NCBI RefSeq assembly: GCF_047730065.1
Contig: NZ_CP159829.1
Coordinates: forward strand, 1,054,001-1,118,000
Reading direction: 5' to 3'
Source of the DNA: Njordibacter sp028825405
Lineage (GTDB): Bacteria; Pseudomonadota; Gammaproteobacteria; Pseudomonadales; Balneatricaceae
DNA length: 64,000 bases
Made by a program: the position numbers and the translations under genes. This document shows, one piece after another, positions 24,553 through 33,641 of the stretch; positions within the stretch are counted from its first letter, which is position 1, and each line of letters opens with the position of its first letter. The notes beneath the pieces are model-generated. The model was given only the letters and a program-made list of their open reading frames with translations, did not search any database and had not been told where the DNA came from.

Positions 24553-26789
24553 TGACGTCAGCGACTTTGTCGTTTTGCCATGGCAAGGTACTCGTGCTGG
24601 GTTTGGGTCTAATAGGTGGCTCTTTGGCGGCAGCGCTGCGACGCACCCAAAAGCATCAACTTTGGGGCTACGATTTAGATCAAGCCAGCATGCAGCAGGC
24701 ACACGATCAAGGCGTAATTGACCATCAGGTTAAAGACTTAGCAACTACAGTGAGTCAAATGGATGTGGTGGTATTGGCGGTGCCTGTTAAGGCCATGGAA
24801 AAGGTATTGGCTCAAGTCGCACCGCACTTAAATACCCAAACCCTGCTAACAGATGTGGGGAGTGTTAAAGGCAGTATTATTGCGGCAGCTTATGAAGTGT
24901 TTGGCACACCTCCGCCCGGCTTTGTGCCTGGGCATCCTATTGCTGGTTCGGAACGCAGTGGTATCAATGCGGTTAATATTGATTTATTCGTTGATCATAA
25001 ATTTATTGTGACCCCGTTAGCCACAAGCCACCCTGAGGCTATCGAAGTGTTAGGTGATATGTGGTCTGGGGTGGGCAGTGAAATTCTCTTGATGGACGTT
25101 GAAAGGCATGATGAAGTATTGGCTGCAACGAGTCACTTACCACACCTTTTAGCCTTTTCCTTAGTGGACACGTTAGCGTCAAATACTGACAATAAAGATA
25201 TTTTTCGTTATGCAGCGGGTGGTTTTCGGGATTTTACGAGAATTGCAGGTAGTGATCCAACCATGTGGCATGATGTATTTATAGCCAATCGTAATGCTTG
25301 CCTTGCAACCCTAGATCAGTTTACTGCTGGGTTAGCCAATTTAAGGGAAGCTGTGGCCACAGGTGACAGCCAGACCATGATGGGTATTTTAACTCGCGCA
25401 CGCAGTGCTCGGCATCATTTTGAAAAAATATTGGCAAACTCTGCCTATACTGGAACTATGACAAATACAAAACATTTTAACGTCCACGCAGGTGGTCAAG
25501 TCCGAGGTCGCATTCGTGTGCCTGGGGATAAGTCAGTCTCCCACCGTTCTATTATGCTAGGTGCTTTGGCGCAAGGTACGACCCATATTAGTGGTTTTTT
25601 AGAAGGCGAAGACGCCATGGCCACGTTACAAGCGTTTCGTGATATGGGCGTTGTTATCGAGGGTCCAGCCGAAGGCAAAGTGGTCGTGCATGGTGTGGGT
25701 CTTAATGGGCTAAAAGCACCACCTGGCCCTCTTTATGTCGGTAATTCTGGCACTACCATTCGTTTAATGGCAGGTCTTTTGGCAGGTCAAGCATTTGACG
25801 TGGAACTGAGTGGTGATGTGTCCCTCAATCAGCGACCAATGGAAAGAGTGGCTAAACCTCTGCGTTCTATGGGAGCTATCGTTGTTACAGCAGAGGGTGG
25901 CTGTCCGCCAATAAAAATTACTGGTGGACAGTTGTTAAAAGGTATTCATTACGATTTGCCGATGGCTAGTGCGCAAGTAAAGTCTTGCGTGATGTTGGCT
26001 GGATTGTATGCCCAAGGTCAGACGAGTGTGACTGAACCTGCCCCCACACGCGACCACACAGAGCGCATGCTCAAGGGCTTTGGTTACCAGGTTGACCGAA
26101 CCCATGACACTTGCTCTCTCGAAGGTCAAGGACAACTGACTGCAACTGAAATAGACGTGCCATCAGACATTTCTTCAGCCACCTTCTTTTTAGTAGCGGC
26201 CGCTATTTGTCCAGGCTCAGATCTGGTCATTGAACATGTGGGCATGAATCCAACACGGATCGGTGTGGTTAATATCCTGCGCTTGATGGGAGCCAACCTG
26301 AGCGTTCAAAATGAGCGAGAAGTCGGGGGAGAGCCGGTCGCCGATTTGGCGATTAAATATGCACCACTTAAAGGTATTCATGTGCCAGAAGATCAGGTGC
26401 CCTTGGCCATCGATGAGTTTCCAGCACTGATGATAGCAGCAGCTTGTGCTAGTGGCACTACCACTATTACTGGGGCTGAAGAGCTCAGGGTCAAGGAGAG
26501 CGACCGCATTCAGGCGATGGTGGATGGACTCAGTGCGATGGGGGTGAGTATTAAAGGCACCACTGATGGAGCCATTATTCAAGGCATGGGAGCTAATACT
26601 CAATTTGCTGCTGCGCAAATAACAACCCATCATGATCATCGCATCGCTATGGCGTTTACTATTGCAGGCTTAAGGGCTGAAGCAAATTTAAAGATTTTAG
26701 ATTGTGCTCATGTGGCCACATCTTTTCCTAACTTTGTCGAACTGGCACGTACCGTAGGTATCACCCTTGACGAGGAGTTTGAGTCATGA
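24552..26789 (+). CDS. TyrA-AroA fusion: prephenate dehydrogenase + EPSP synthase
   Basis: A 745-aa fusion. Residues about 1-295 form a TyrA dehydrogenase (Rossmann motif VLGLGLIGGSLAAAL; GHPIAGSERSG; SHLPHLLAF) producing 4-hydroxyphenylpyruvate or arogenate-derived tyrosine. Residues about 305-745 form 5-enolpyruvylshikimate-3-phosphate synthase (PGDKSVSHRSIML; GNSGTTIRLMAGLLAG; ELRVKESDRIQAM; HHDHRIAMAF), the sixth shikimate-pathway step. The fusion is known from Pseudomonas and relatives. A Met at about residue 303 near the domain boundary might allow internal initiation of AroA, but no clear internal ribosome-binding site was looked for in detail. It overlaps cmk by ATGA. Confidence 0.97.
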   Translation: MTSATLSFCHGKVLVLGLGLIGGSLAAALRRTQKHQLWGYDLDQASMQQAHDQGVIDHQVKDLATTVSQMDVVVLAVPVKAMEKVLAQVAPHLNTQTLLTDVGSVKGSIIAAAYEVFGTPPPGFVPGHPIAGSERSGINAVNIDLFVDHKFIVTPLATSHPEAIEVLGDMWSGVGSEILLMDVERHDEVLAATSHLPHLLAFSLVDTLASNTDNKDIFRYAAGGFRDFTRIAGSDPTMWHDVFIANRNACLATLDQFTAGLANLREAVATGDSQTMMGILTRARSARHHFEKILANSAYTGTMTNTKHFNVHAGGQVRGRIRVPGDKSVSHRSIMLGALAQGTTHISGFLEGEDAMATLQAFRDMGVVIEGPAEGKVVVHGVGLNGLKAPPGPLYVGNSGTTIRLMAGLLAGQAFDVELSGDVSLNQRPMERVAKPLRSMGAIVVTAEGGCPPIKITGGQLLKGIHYDLPMASAQVKSCVMLAGLYAQGQTSVTEPAPTRDHTERMLKGFGYQVDRTHDTCSLEGQGQLTATEIDVPSDISSATFFLVAAAICPGSDLVIEHVGMNPTRIGVVNILRLMGANLSVQNEREVGGEPVADLAIKYAPLKGIHVPEDQVPLAIDEFPALMIAAACASGTTTITGAEELRVKESDRIQAMVDGLSAMGVSIKGTTDGAIIQGMGANTQFAAAQITTHHDHRIAMAFTIAGLRAEANLKILDCAHVATSFPNFVELARTVGITLDEEFES

Positions 26790-27463
26790 ACAATGCACCA
26801 ATTATTACTATTGACGGGCCCAGTGGTTCTGGTAAAGGCACATTATGTAAATTACTTGCCGATCGCTTAGGTTATCACTTACTTGATAGTGGAGCCTTAT
26901 ACCGCTTGGTTGCTTTGGCTGCTGAGCATCATGGTGTAAGTGCTGAAAATGAGTTAGCCGTCGCCGATATAGCAGCCTGTTTAGATGTGCAATTCAAGGC
27001 CCAAGGTGATGGTGTTCAGGTGGTGTTAGAAGGAGAGGACGTCAGTGCGTCAATTCGCACGGAAGCCTGTGGTATGAATGCTTCCAAGGTGGCTAGTCTG
27101 ACGCTAGTTCGTAAGGCATTACAAGAGCGACAACGGGCTTTTGCTGAACTACCGGGTCTAGTGGCAGACGGCCGAGATATGGGCACAGTGATCTTTCCAG
27201 ATGCCCCGGTAAAGGTTTTCTTAACAGCAAGTGCACAAGAACGTGCTGATAGACGTTATAAACAGTTGAAAAGCAAGGGCTTGAGTGCTAGCCTGTCGGA
27301 TATACTGATGAATATTCAGCAACGAGACGAGCTTGATGAAAATCGAGCCATAGCACCTTTGAAACCTGCTGAAGATGCGTTAGTCATTGATTGTACCCAC
27401 ATGAGCATTTTGGATGTGGAGCAAAAGATACTTACTTTTATTCATAGCAAAGGGATATTATAA
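26786..27463 (+). CDS. cmk: Cytidylate kinase
   Basis: A 225-aa NMP kinase that phosphorylates CMP and dCMP. The P-loop is IDGPSGSGKGT. The CMP-binding loop is seen as DSGALYRLVA and VADGRDMGTVIFPDA, followed by the LID region ERADRRYKQL. Its ATG overlaps the stop of the tyrA-aroA gene by 4 bases, showing translational coupling. rpsA follows after about 94 bases, the usual cmk-rpsA order. Confidence 0.97.
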   Translation: MNNAPIITIDGPSGSGKGTLCKLLADRLGYHLLDSGALYRLVALAAEHHGVSAENELAVADIAACLDVQFKAQGDGVQVVLEGEDVSASIRTEACGMNASKVASLTLVRKALQERQRAFAELPGLVADGRDMGTVIFPDAPVKVFLTASAQERADRRYKQLKSKGLSASLSDILMNIQQRDELDENRAIAPLKPAEDALVIDCTHMSILDVEQKILTFIHSKGIL

Positions 27464-27557
27464 TTCCATTGCATAACTTTAACTAACTAGAGGCACTTCG
27501 AGAAGCCGGCACTATTAGTCAGTTCCGAGCGTATCGTCAACCTCATCGAGTATTTCC
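27464..27557 (+). promoter_or_regulatory. rpsA leader with no strong Shine-Dalgarno
   Basis: The 94 bases before rpsA have only GAG near 27548-27550 as a ribosome-binding candidate. This fits the known behaviour of gammaproteobacterial rpsA, whose leader binds S1 by structure instead of a strong Shine-Dalgarno and is autoregulated. A short inverted segment near GCACTTCGAGAAGCCGGC (around 27494) may be part of the leader fold. Confidence 0.4.
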
Positions 27558-29222
27558 ATGGGCGAAAGTTTCGCAGATCTGTTTGAAGAAAGTCTTCAAC
27601 AGGTAGAGATGAAAAAGGGTTCTTTGATTACAGGTGTAGTCATTGCTATTGATAGTGAAGTCGTCACTATTAACGTCGGCTTGAAGTCGGAAGGTGTGGT
27701 TTCACGCAGTGAGTTTCTTGATGCATCTGGTGAAATAGAAGTCGCTGTTGGTGATGATGTCTTAGTGGCTCTGCAAGAAATTGAAGATGGCTTAGGATCG
27801 ACCCAGGTATCTCGCGAACGTGCTCGGGAAATGGAACGTTGGCATCAACTAGAAAAAATCCAAACAGCTGATGAAACGGTCACTGGTGTTATCAGTGCTC
27901 GGGTTAAAGGTGGATTTAATGTCGAGTTGGGTGGAATCCGCGCCTTCCTACCTGGCTCCTTGATTGATACTCGTCCTTTACAAGATGTCTCACACCTAGA
28001 AGGTGTGGATTTAGAATTCAAAATCATCAAGCTTGATATGTTACGCAATAACGTTGTGGTCTCTCGTCGTGCCTTGATGGATGAAGCTAACAAAGCGCAG
28101 CGGGCACAGGTCTTATCGACCCTAGAAGAGGGTGCCGTGGTGAAAGGTTTTGTGAAGAACTTGACTGACTATGGCGCTTTCATCGATCTTGGTGGCTTAG
28201 ATGGTTTGCTGCACATTACTGATATTGCATGGCGTCGCATTAAACACCCGAGTGAAATGCTCACTGCTGGTGCGGATATCGAAGTTAAAGTATTGAAATT
28301 CGATGCTGAAAAGCAACGTGTTTCCTTGGGTCTGAAGCAACTGCAACAGGACCCTTGGACCAGCTTTACAGACGTTTACCCTGTGGGCAGTCGTTTACCT
28401 GCAACCGTAACAACCGTGACTGATTATGGCTGCTTTGCTAGAGTCTCTGATGGCATTGAAGGCCTTGTCCATGCCTCTGAAATGAGCTGGATGAAGCGTA
28501 ACTTGCACCCGTCTAAAATGGTTTCGGTGGGTGAAGAAATCGAAGTCATGATTTTGGACATTAACGGTGAAAAACGCCGCCTATCTTTGGGCATGAAACA
28601 ATGTAGTGAAAGCCCTTGGGTTGCTTTCTCTAAGCAATACTCAGAGGGTGATAAGGTCTCTGGCAAGCTAAATTCTAAAACTGACTTTGGTCTATTTATA
28701 GGCTTAGAAGATGGTATTGATGGTCTGGTTCATGTCTCAGATGTCGATTGGAATAAGAGTGATGAAAGTTTGTTAGAAAGCTTCCAAAAAGGGCAAGAAA
28801 TTGAAGCTGTTATTTTGTCTATTGATACAGAACGTCAACGTGTGGCCTTAGGCATAAAACAAATGACAGGCGATCCCTTCTCCGACTATGCTGCGGCTAA
28901 CGCTAAGGGTTCTGAGGTCACAGGAATCATCGGAGAGGTCACTTCTGGTGGATTATTAGTCGATTTAGCTGACGGCGTGCAAGGCTTCTTAAAGCGTGGT
29001 GAGTTAGCCCAAGATCAGGATTTAGCAGACTTTAAGGAAGGTCAATCCATTACCAGCTTTGTCGCCAGCTTAGACCGTAAAGGGCGTTCTATAAGTCTAG
29101 CGATAAGAGCCCAAGAAGCTGCGCAGCAGCGAGTACAGATGCAGGAATTAAAGACCAAGCCAGTTGAAACTGAAGGCCCGACCACGATCGGTGACCTTAT
29201 CAAGGAACAACTTAAAAAATAA
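27558..29222 (+). CDS. rpsA: 30S ribosomal protein S1
   Basis: 554 aa with six S1/OB repeats, the full-length gammaproteobacterial form. It binds mRNA and helps 30S subunits start translation on structured or weak-Shine-Dalgarno messages. Repeats are recognised by recurring motifs such as GAFIDLGGLDGLLHITDIAW, GCFARVSDGIEGLVHASEMSW and GLFIGLEDGIDGLVHVSDVDW. The start MGESFADLFEESL is typical. It lies between cmk and ihfB as in most gammaproteobacteria. Confidence 0.98.
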   Translation: MGESFADLFEESLQQVEMKKGSLITGVVIAIDSEVVTINVGLKSEGVVSRSEFLDASGEIEVAVGDDVLVALQEIEDGLGSTQVSRERAREMERWHQLEKIQTADETVTGVISARVKGGFNVELGGIRAFLPGSLIDTRPLQDVSHLEGVDLEFKIIKLDMLRNNVVVSRRALMDEANKAQRAQVLSTLEEGAVVKGFVKNLTDYGAFIDLGGLDGLLHITDIAWRRIKHPSEMLTAGADIEVKVLKFDAEKQRVSLGLKQLQQDPWTSFTDVYPVGSRLPATVTTVTDYGCFARVSDGIEGLVHASEMSWMKRNLHPSKMVSVGEEIEVMILDINGEKRRLSLGMKQCSESPWVAFSKQYSEGDKVSGKLNSKTDFGLFIGLEDGIDGLVHVSDVDWNKSDESLLESFQKGQEIEAVILSIDTERQRVALGIKQMTGDPFSDYAAANAKGSEVTGIIGEVTSGGLLVDLADGVQGFLKRGELAQDQDLADFKEGQSITSFVASLDRKGRSISLAIRAQEAAQQRVQMQELKTKPVETEGPTTIGDLIKEQLKK

Positions 29223-29237
29223 TAAGAAGGAATGGCT

Positions 29238-29522
29238 ATGCGTAAGTCTGAACTGATTGAAAACTTGATTGATCGCTTTGAAAATATTCCAGTAAAGAAT
29301 GTTGAACAATCGGTTAAGGCTATAATTGACCATATGGCTGACGCATTGGCCGCCGGCGATCGAATTGAGATAAGGGGCTTTGGTAGTTTTTGTTTACACT
29401 ATCGGGCACCCAGAGTTGGGCGTAATCCGAAAACGGGAGACTCTGTCGATTTGGCTGCAAAGTATGTGCCTCACTTCAAACCCGGTAAAGAATTACGCGA
29501 TCAGGTTAACGATAGTCTATAA
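29238..29522 (+). CDS. ihfB: Integration host factor subunit beta
   Basis: A 94-aa DNA-bending protein of the HU/IHF family. It pairs with IhfA and sharply bends DNA in recombination, replication and transcription. Motifs are MRKSELIENLIDR, the family signature GFGSFCLHYRAPRVGRNPKTG, and the DNA-intercalating RNP. ATG 29238 is chosen over 29232 because AAGAAGGA at 29223-29230 is properly spaced only for it, and it gives exactly the 94 aa of E. coli IhfB. Confidence 0.96.
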   Translation: MRKSELIENLIDRFENIPVKNVEQSVKAIIDHMADALAAGDRIEIRGFGSFCLHYRAPRVGRNPKTGDSVDLAAKYVPHFKPGKELRDQVNDSL

Positions 29523-29581
29523 TAACCTATTGTTGATTAAGGTTTGGTTTCACTTCAGCCATCCTGTTTAGGTAAAAGCAC

Positions 29582-29869
29582 GTGAAATTATTAAAAGCTG
29601 CAGTCTTCTTTGCGATCTCTCTGGTGGCCTTGGTTGTGGGTGTGTTGTTTAGCTCACGTAATAGCCAAGCGGTGTCCTTAGATCTTATTTTCTTTCAACT
29701 TCCTCCACTGAGTATGGCCATTTGGCTCTTACTCAGTTTGGCTACAGGGATGCTTTTGTGTGCGTTTATCTACAGCTTTATTACCTTTAAATTGAAACGT
29801 CACAATGGACAATTGCAACGTCAACTATCTAAGTTGAATGCAACTCAATCTAATCAGAAGATACCTTGA
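29582..29869 (+). CDS. lapA: LapA-domain inner-membrane protein
   Basis: A 95-aa protein with two membrane spans (about 6-24 and 42-66) and a short charged tail that would face the cytoplasm. This is the LapA (DUF1049) layout, with the FSSRNSQAVSLDLIFFQ segment. LapA works with LapB in lipopolysaccharide assembly and in control of LpxC turnover. The start is GTG 29582. lapB begins a few bases after or overlapping its end; the rpsA-ihfB-lapA-lapB-pyrF order is conserved. Confidence 0.9.
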   Translation: MKLLKAAVFFAISLVALVVGVLFSSRNSQAVSLDLIFFQLPPLSMAIWLLLSLATGMLLCAFIYSFITFKLKRHNGQLQRQLSKLNATQSNQKIP

Positions 29870-29874
29870 TAAGT

Positions 29875-31038
29875 ATGGACCTCTCCTTACTCTTAGTCTT
29901 AATTGCAGCTGTAGGTATTGGATGGTGGCTGGGCCAAAGAGAATATCGTCAAAAGCGTAATTCTCAATTAGGCCTTCAAGCTGACTATTACCGTGGCCTT
30001 AACTATTTGTTAAACCAACAAACAGATGAAGCTTTAGAGCTGTTTATTCATGCCCTAGAAGTCAATTCACAGACTGTGGATACTCACTTAGCGTTAGGCA
30101 GTTTATTTCGGCGCCGTGGTGAAGTTGATAAAGCCATTCAAATACATCAAAACCTCCTGTCCGGCAAAGGCCTAGATCAGGAGCAAGTAATGCTGGCAGA
30201 GCTAGAATTGGCTCACGACTTTATTAAAGCTGGGTTATTAGATCGGGCTGAAGAATTGCTACTTGATATTGTGCAACAGCCTAATCAGCAAACTGCTAAT
30301 GCAACGGAATTACTAGTTGACGTTTATCAGCGTGAGCAGGATTGGCATAAAGCCCTAGAAGCTGGATCTGCTGCTCACGTATCAGCTAGTGTTGATTTAG
30401 CTCAGCGACTGTCTCACTTTTGCTGTGAGTTGGCAGAAGAAGCCCTGCAGTCTGATCAACAACAAGCAGGGCTAGACTATTTAAAGCGTGCTAAACGCCA
30501 TAATGCTGATAATCCAAGAGTGAGTTTTTTACGAGCTCAATTAAGCATCCAGCAAGAAAATTTTAGAGATGCCAAAAGGCACTTGCTAATTATGGTGCAG
30601 CAAGACGAGCAGTTGGTGCCTGAAATCATTCAACCGTTGCGTTTATGTTTTACTCAACTTGGGGATATAGATGGATGGCGCGCTTGGTTGAATCAAGCGA
30701 TGACCGAATATCCAAGTTCTAGCCTTTTGTTAGCTCAAGCTCATGAAATTGGTCAACAAAATGACTCTGATGCTGCATCCTACTTGACCGAAAATTTGCG
30801 TCAAAGGCCATCTTTAAAGGGTTTTAATTACCTCATAGATCTGCATATGCAGTGGGCCTCTGAGAACGCTAAAGATAGTTTACAAGTTCTTAAGGGCCTG
30901 ACTGTGGCTCTTCAAAGAAGTAAGCCACATTATCGTTGCAGGCAATGTGGTTTTGCTGGCAACTCTATGCATTGGCAATGTCCTAGTTGCCACCAATGGG
31001 GCAGTACCAAACCCATCTATGGATTAGAAGGAGAGTAA
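29875..31038 (+). CDS. lapB: Lipopolysaccharide assembly protein LapB
   Basis: 387 aa: one N-terminal membrane anchor (LLLVLIAAVGIGWWLGQ), then tetratricopeptide repeats (visible as YRGLNYLLNQQTDEALELF, and THLALGSLFRRRGEVDKAIQ), and a C-terminal rubredoxin-like metal site, YRCRQCGFAG...WQCPSCHQWG. LapB recruits LpxC to the FtsH protease and so sets the lipopolysaccharide level. ATG 29875 is used; a TTG at 29866 overlapping the lapA stop is the alternative. pyrF follows directly. Confidence 0.95.
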   Translation: MDLSLLLVLIAAVGIGWWLGQREYRQKRNSQLGLQADYYRGLNYLLNQQTDEALELFIHALEVNSQTVDTHLALGSLFRRRGEVDKAIQIHQNLLSGKGLDQEQVMLAELELAHDFIKAGLLDRAEELLLDIVQQPNQQTANATELLVDVYQREQDWHKALEAGSAAHVSASVDLAQRLSHFCCELAEEALQSDQQQAGLDYLKRAKRHNADNPRVSFLRAQLSIQQENFRDAKRHLLIMVQQDEQLVPEIIQPLRLCFTQLGDIDGWRAWLNQAMTEYPSSSLLLAQAHEIGQQNDSDAASYLTENLRQRPSLKGFNYLIDLHMQWASENAKDSLQVLKGLTVALQRSKPHYRCRQCGFAGNSMHWQCPSCHQWGSTKPIYGLEGE

Positions 31039-31039
31039 G

Positions 31040-31738
31040 GTGCAGAAAAACGGCCCTATTGTGGTTGCCTTAGATTATCAATCTGCCGGTCAAGCGCTGC
31101 TGATGGCACGCCAGTTAGACCCCAAACGCTGCCGTCTTAAAGTAGGTAAAGAATTGTTTACCTCAGCTGGCCCTCAAATAGTGGATCAATTGCAGCACTT
31201 TGGTTTTGAAATATTCCTCGATCTAAAGTTTCATGATATCCCAAATACGGTAGCTAAAGCTGTTTTGGCGGCTGCGCGAATGGGAGTTTGGATGGTTAAT
31301 GTGCACGCTAGTGGGGGTGCGCAGATGATGCAGACTACGCGATCAGCGCTAGCAGCCAAAGGTGGTCATCAACCCCTTTTGATCGCTGTAACAGTACTAA
31401 CTAGTATGGATGCTGAGGGCTTAAAGGCCACAGGCATAGATCAATCCCCAGCTGAACGGGTATTATCATTAGCCCATCTGAGTCAGGACTCGGGCTTTGA
31501 TGGTGTGGTTTGTTCAGCCCAAGAAGCCTCACTATTGAAGAGCCAATTAGGCCCTGAGTTTAAATTGATCACCCCAGGTATAAGGCCGTCTTTTGCTACA
31601 GTAGGTGACCAAAAGCGTGTTATGACTCCGGCTCAGGCAATGGCTGCAGGTAGTGATTTTCTAGTCATTGGCAGGCCGATTACGGGAGCTGATGACCCTA
31701 TGCAAGCTCTAGCACTGATTGAAGAAGAGCTGGCTTAG
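31040..31738 (+). CDS. pyrF: Orotidine 5'-phosphate decarboxylase
   Basis: A TIM-barrel enzyme of 232 aa that makes UMP from OMP, the last step of pyrimidine synthesis. The active-site motif is FLDLKFHDIPNTV with the catalytic Asp/Lys network. The phosphate site is IGRPIT near the C-terminus. The start is GTG 31040, preceded by GGAGAG in the end of lapB. It is last gene of the rpsA-ihfB-lapAB-pyrF run, with a possible terminator hairpin at 31803-31827. Confidence 0.97.
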   Translation: MQKNGPIVVALDYQSAGQALLMARQLDPKRCRLKVGKELFTSAGPQIVDQLQHFGFEIFLDLKFHDIPNTVAKAVLAAARMGVWMVNVHASGGAQMMQTTRSALAAKGGHQPLLIAVTVLTSMDAEGLKATGIDQSPAERVLSLAHLSQDSGFDGVVCSAQEASLLKSQLGPEFKLITPGIRPSFATVGDQKRVMTPAQAMAAGSDFLVIGRPITGADDPMQALALIEEELA

Positions 31739-31802
31739 CCATTAATTGAAACAAGGTTAAATTATCCAACCTAGCGCTTATGAAGTTCTGTGCTAGGCTT
31801 AG

Positions 31803-31830
31803 TGAGTCTCAAGGATTTAGAGGCTCATTT
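31803..31830 (+). terminator. Possible rho-independent terminator after pyrF
   Basis: Arms TGAGTCTC (31803-31810) and GAGGCTCA (31820-31827) pair with one G-T wobble around a 9-base loop and are followed by TTTGATTT. It lies 65 bases after pyrF and just before the comEA ribosome-binding site, so it might instead be a leader hairpin of comEA. Moderate stem, imperfect T run. Confidence 0.5.
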
Positions 31831-31851
31831 GATTTAATCAAGGAGTAGATT

Positions 31852-32139
31852 ATGAAACTAACTCGTAAAATAGCCCTGCTGCTATTCGTCAGTACAATCA
31901 CCTTGGGGTCCTTTACACCCCTTTCTTTAGCTGAAGACGCATTACCCATTAACCTCAATACAGCCTCTGCGGTTGACATTGCCGAGGCCATTGATGGCGT
32001 TGGTGAGGTCAGGGCTGCTGCTATTATTTCATTACGTGAGGAGCTTGGAGGATTTACTATGCTCGAGCAATTGCTTGATGTCAAAGGCATAAGTGAGGTT
32101 ACCCTCGCACGCATTCGTTCTATAATCGTGCTAGAGTAA
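31852..32139 (+). CDS. ComEA-like helix-hairpin-helix DNA-binding protein
   Basis: A 95-aa secreted protein: a signal peptide (about 1-27, ending near SLAEDA) and one pair of helix-hairpin-helix motifs, with INLNTASAVDIAEAIDGVGEVRAAAIISLRE and LLDVKGISEVTLARI. This is the ComEA layout; in naturally competent bacteria the periplasmic protein binds incoming DNA and ratchets it in. AAGGAG lies about 8 bases before the ATG. Pilus-type genes follow within 2-5 kb, which supports a DNA-uptake role, but the inner-membrane channel gene comEC is not in this window. Confidence 0.9.
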   Translation: MKLTRKIALLLFVSTITLGSFTPLSLAEDALPINLNTASAVDIAEAIDGVGEVRAAAIISLREELGGFTMLEQLLDVKGISEVTLARIRSIIVLE

Positions 32140-32152
32140 CTGTTCACTCTAT

Positions 32153-32193
32153 GATGGATATCGTGCCTATAAAGTTTTGGCGCTATATCCATC
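32153..32193 (+). promoter_or_regulatory. Long hairpin upstream of dgt
   Basis: GATGGATAT (32153-32161) and ATATCCATC (32185-32193) are perfectly complementary. Inside them, after one mismatch, GTGCC and GGCGC also pair, giving about 14 pairs in all around an 11-base loop. It is not followed by a T run. It could be a structured leader of the dgt mRNA or an inefficient terminator for comEA. Confidence 0.55.
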
Positions 32194-32237
32194 GCAGTCA
32201 CAGTAATGTGTAGTACTTTTGTATAAGGACATCAACA

Positions 32238-33578
32238 ATGGCCATGACATGGCAAGGTTTGTTAGCTGATCAGCGTTTTGGCAAGCCCTATACCGAACAA
32301 CACCACCAAGGCCGCACACCATTTCACAAAGACTACGATAGGCTGATCTTCTCTAGTGCCTTTCGACGGATGGGACACAAAACTCAAGTCCATTCATTGT
32401 CTCATAATGATCATGTTCATAACCGCTTAACCCACAGTCTAGAGGTCTCTAGTGTGGGTCGAAGTTTAGGTATCCAAGTAGGGCAAAGCCTAAAGCATCA
32501 GGCCCAATGGCCAGAGTGGATTGAGCCTCATGACCTGGGAGCCATTGTGCAATCGGCTTGCTTAGCTCATGACATAGGTAATCCACCATTTGGTCATTTT
32601 GGTGAGAGTTCAATTCGTCACTGGTTCGCTAATTATGCGCAGCAAGGTGGCATGGCCCATTTAAGCGCTGCTGAGCAGGCAGATTTACTTAATTTTGAAG
32701 GTAATGCGCAGGGCTTACGAACCCTTACACAGCTAGAATATCACCAGTTTAATGGAGGTATGCGCCTCACTTATGCGACCCTGGGAAGCTTTCTTAAATA
32801 CCCCTGGTTATCAAATTCAAAGCAGTGTGAACGCAAATCTAAGTTTGGCGCCTTGCAATCTGAGAAACATATATTGGCTGACATAGCAGGCCGTTTAGGT
32901 TTGTTGCAGCAGTCGGACTTTGAGTGGTGTCGCCACCCATTGGTTTATTTAATGGAGGCTGCTGATGATATCTGTTACGCCATTATTGATTTAGAAGATG
33001 GGGTAGAACTGGGTATTATAGATGAACAGGATGTGTTGGAGTTGTTAGCGCCCATTACCGGCAAATTGGCAGTTCCCGGACGCACCGCCATGGTCGATGT
33101 GTATTACTCAACCCGTCGTTTAGCCTTGTTGCGGGGTAAGGTTATTGACCATCTTGTGCAGTCGGCAGCGCATGCGTTTATGAAGCATATTCCCGCTCTA
33201 TTGGAAGGTCAGTTGGAGGGAGATTTGATCTCACATTGTGATCTTGTGACCCAACAAATTATTGGTGATGCTAAGGGGCTGGCCAAAAATCGCATATTTT
33301 TGGCGCCTGAACGGCATCGCACCGAGTTGGCCGCTTATTCAGTCCTAGAAAAATTACTTGATGGGTTTGTGCCTGCAGTGCTTGCCTTGGACCAACAAAT
33401 GGGAGACGCAAGGTTATCTTTTAAAGCTGAAAAGCACCTGGCCCTGATGGGTGCCCATCGGCCTGAAAAAGGGGCTACAGCTTATCAAGCATTATGTTGC
33501 ACTATGGACTTTATTGGTGGCATGACTGACAACTATGCAGTTGATTTAGCCCGTCAATTGAGTGGCGAAATGAAATAA
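32238..33578 (+). CDS. dgt: Deoxyguanosinetriphosphate triphosphohydrolase-like protein
   Basis: An HD-domain dNTP triphosphohydrolase of 446 aa that releases tripolyphosphate from dGTP or other dNTPs. Metal motifs are NRLTHSLEVSSVGR (H), CLAHDIGNPPFGHFGE (HD) and MEAADDICYAIIDLEDG (D). The N-terminal RTPFHKDYDRLIFSSAFRRM is characteristic of the family. The length fits the type 2 dGTPase-like subgroup. AAGGA at about 32224 supports ATG 32238. It probably helps balance dNTP pools. Confidence 0.92.
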   Translation: MAMTWQGLLADQRFGKPYTEQHHQGRTPFHKDYDRLIFSSAFRRMGHKTQVHSLSHNDHVHNRLTHSLEVSSVGRSLGIQVGQSLKHQAQWPEWIEPHDLGAIVQSACLAHDIGNPPFGHFGESSIRHWFANYAQQGGMAHLSAAEQADLLNFEGNAQGLRTLTQLEYHQFNGGMRLTYATLGSFLKYPWLSNSKQCERKSKFGALQSEKHILADIAGRLGLLQQSDFEWCRHPLVYLMEAADDICYAIIDLEDGVELGIIDEQDVLELLAPITGKLAVPGRTAMVDVYYSTRRLALLRGKVIDHLVQSAAHAFMKHIPALLEGQLEGDLISHCDLVTQQIIGDAKGLAKNRIFLAPERHRTELAAYSVLEKLLDGFVPAVLALDQQMGDARLSFKAEKHLALMGAHRPEKGATAYQALCCTMDFIGGMTDNYAVDLARQLSGEMK

Positions 33579-33641
33579 AGCTTAATAAAGGCACTGTTTT
33601 TTTTAAAAATAACCTAAGCTTAAGTCAGGTATAAATAACGC

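Noticed and set aside
26217..26639. A 140-codon frame antisense to the AroA domain
   Set aside because: It lies wholly inside the tyrA-aroA gene on the opposite strand and has no start signals or family features.
33597..33604. Run of eight T after dgt as a terminator
   Set aside because: No GC-rich hairpin precedes it. The flanking AAGCTTA/TAAGCTT pairing would put the T run inside the loop, which is not a rho-independent terminator.
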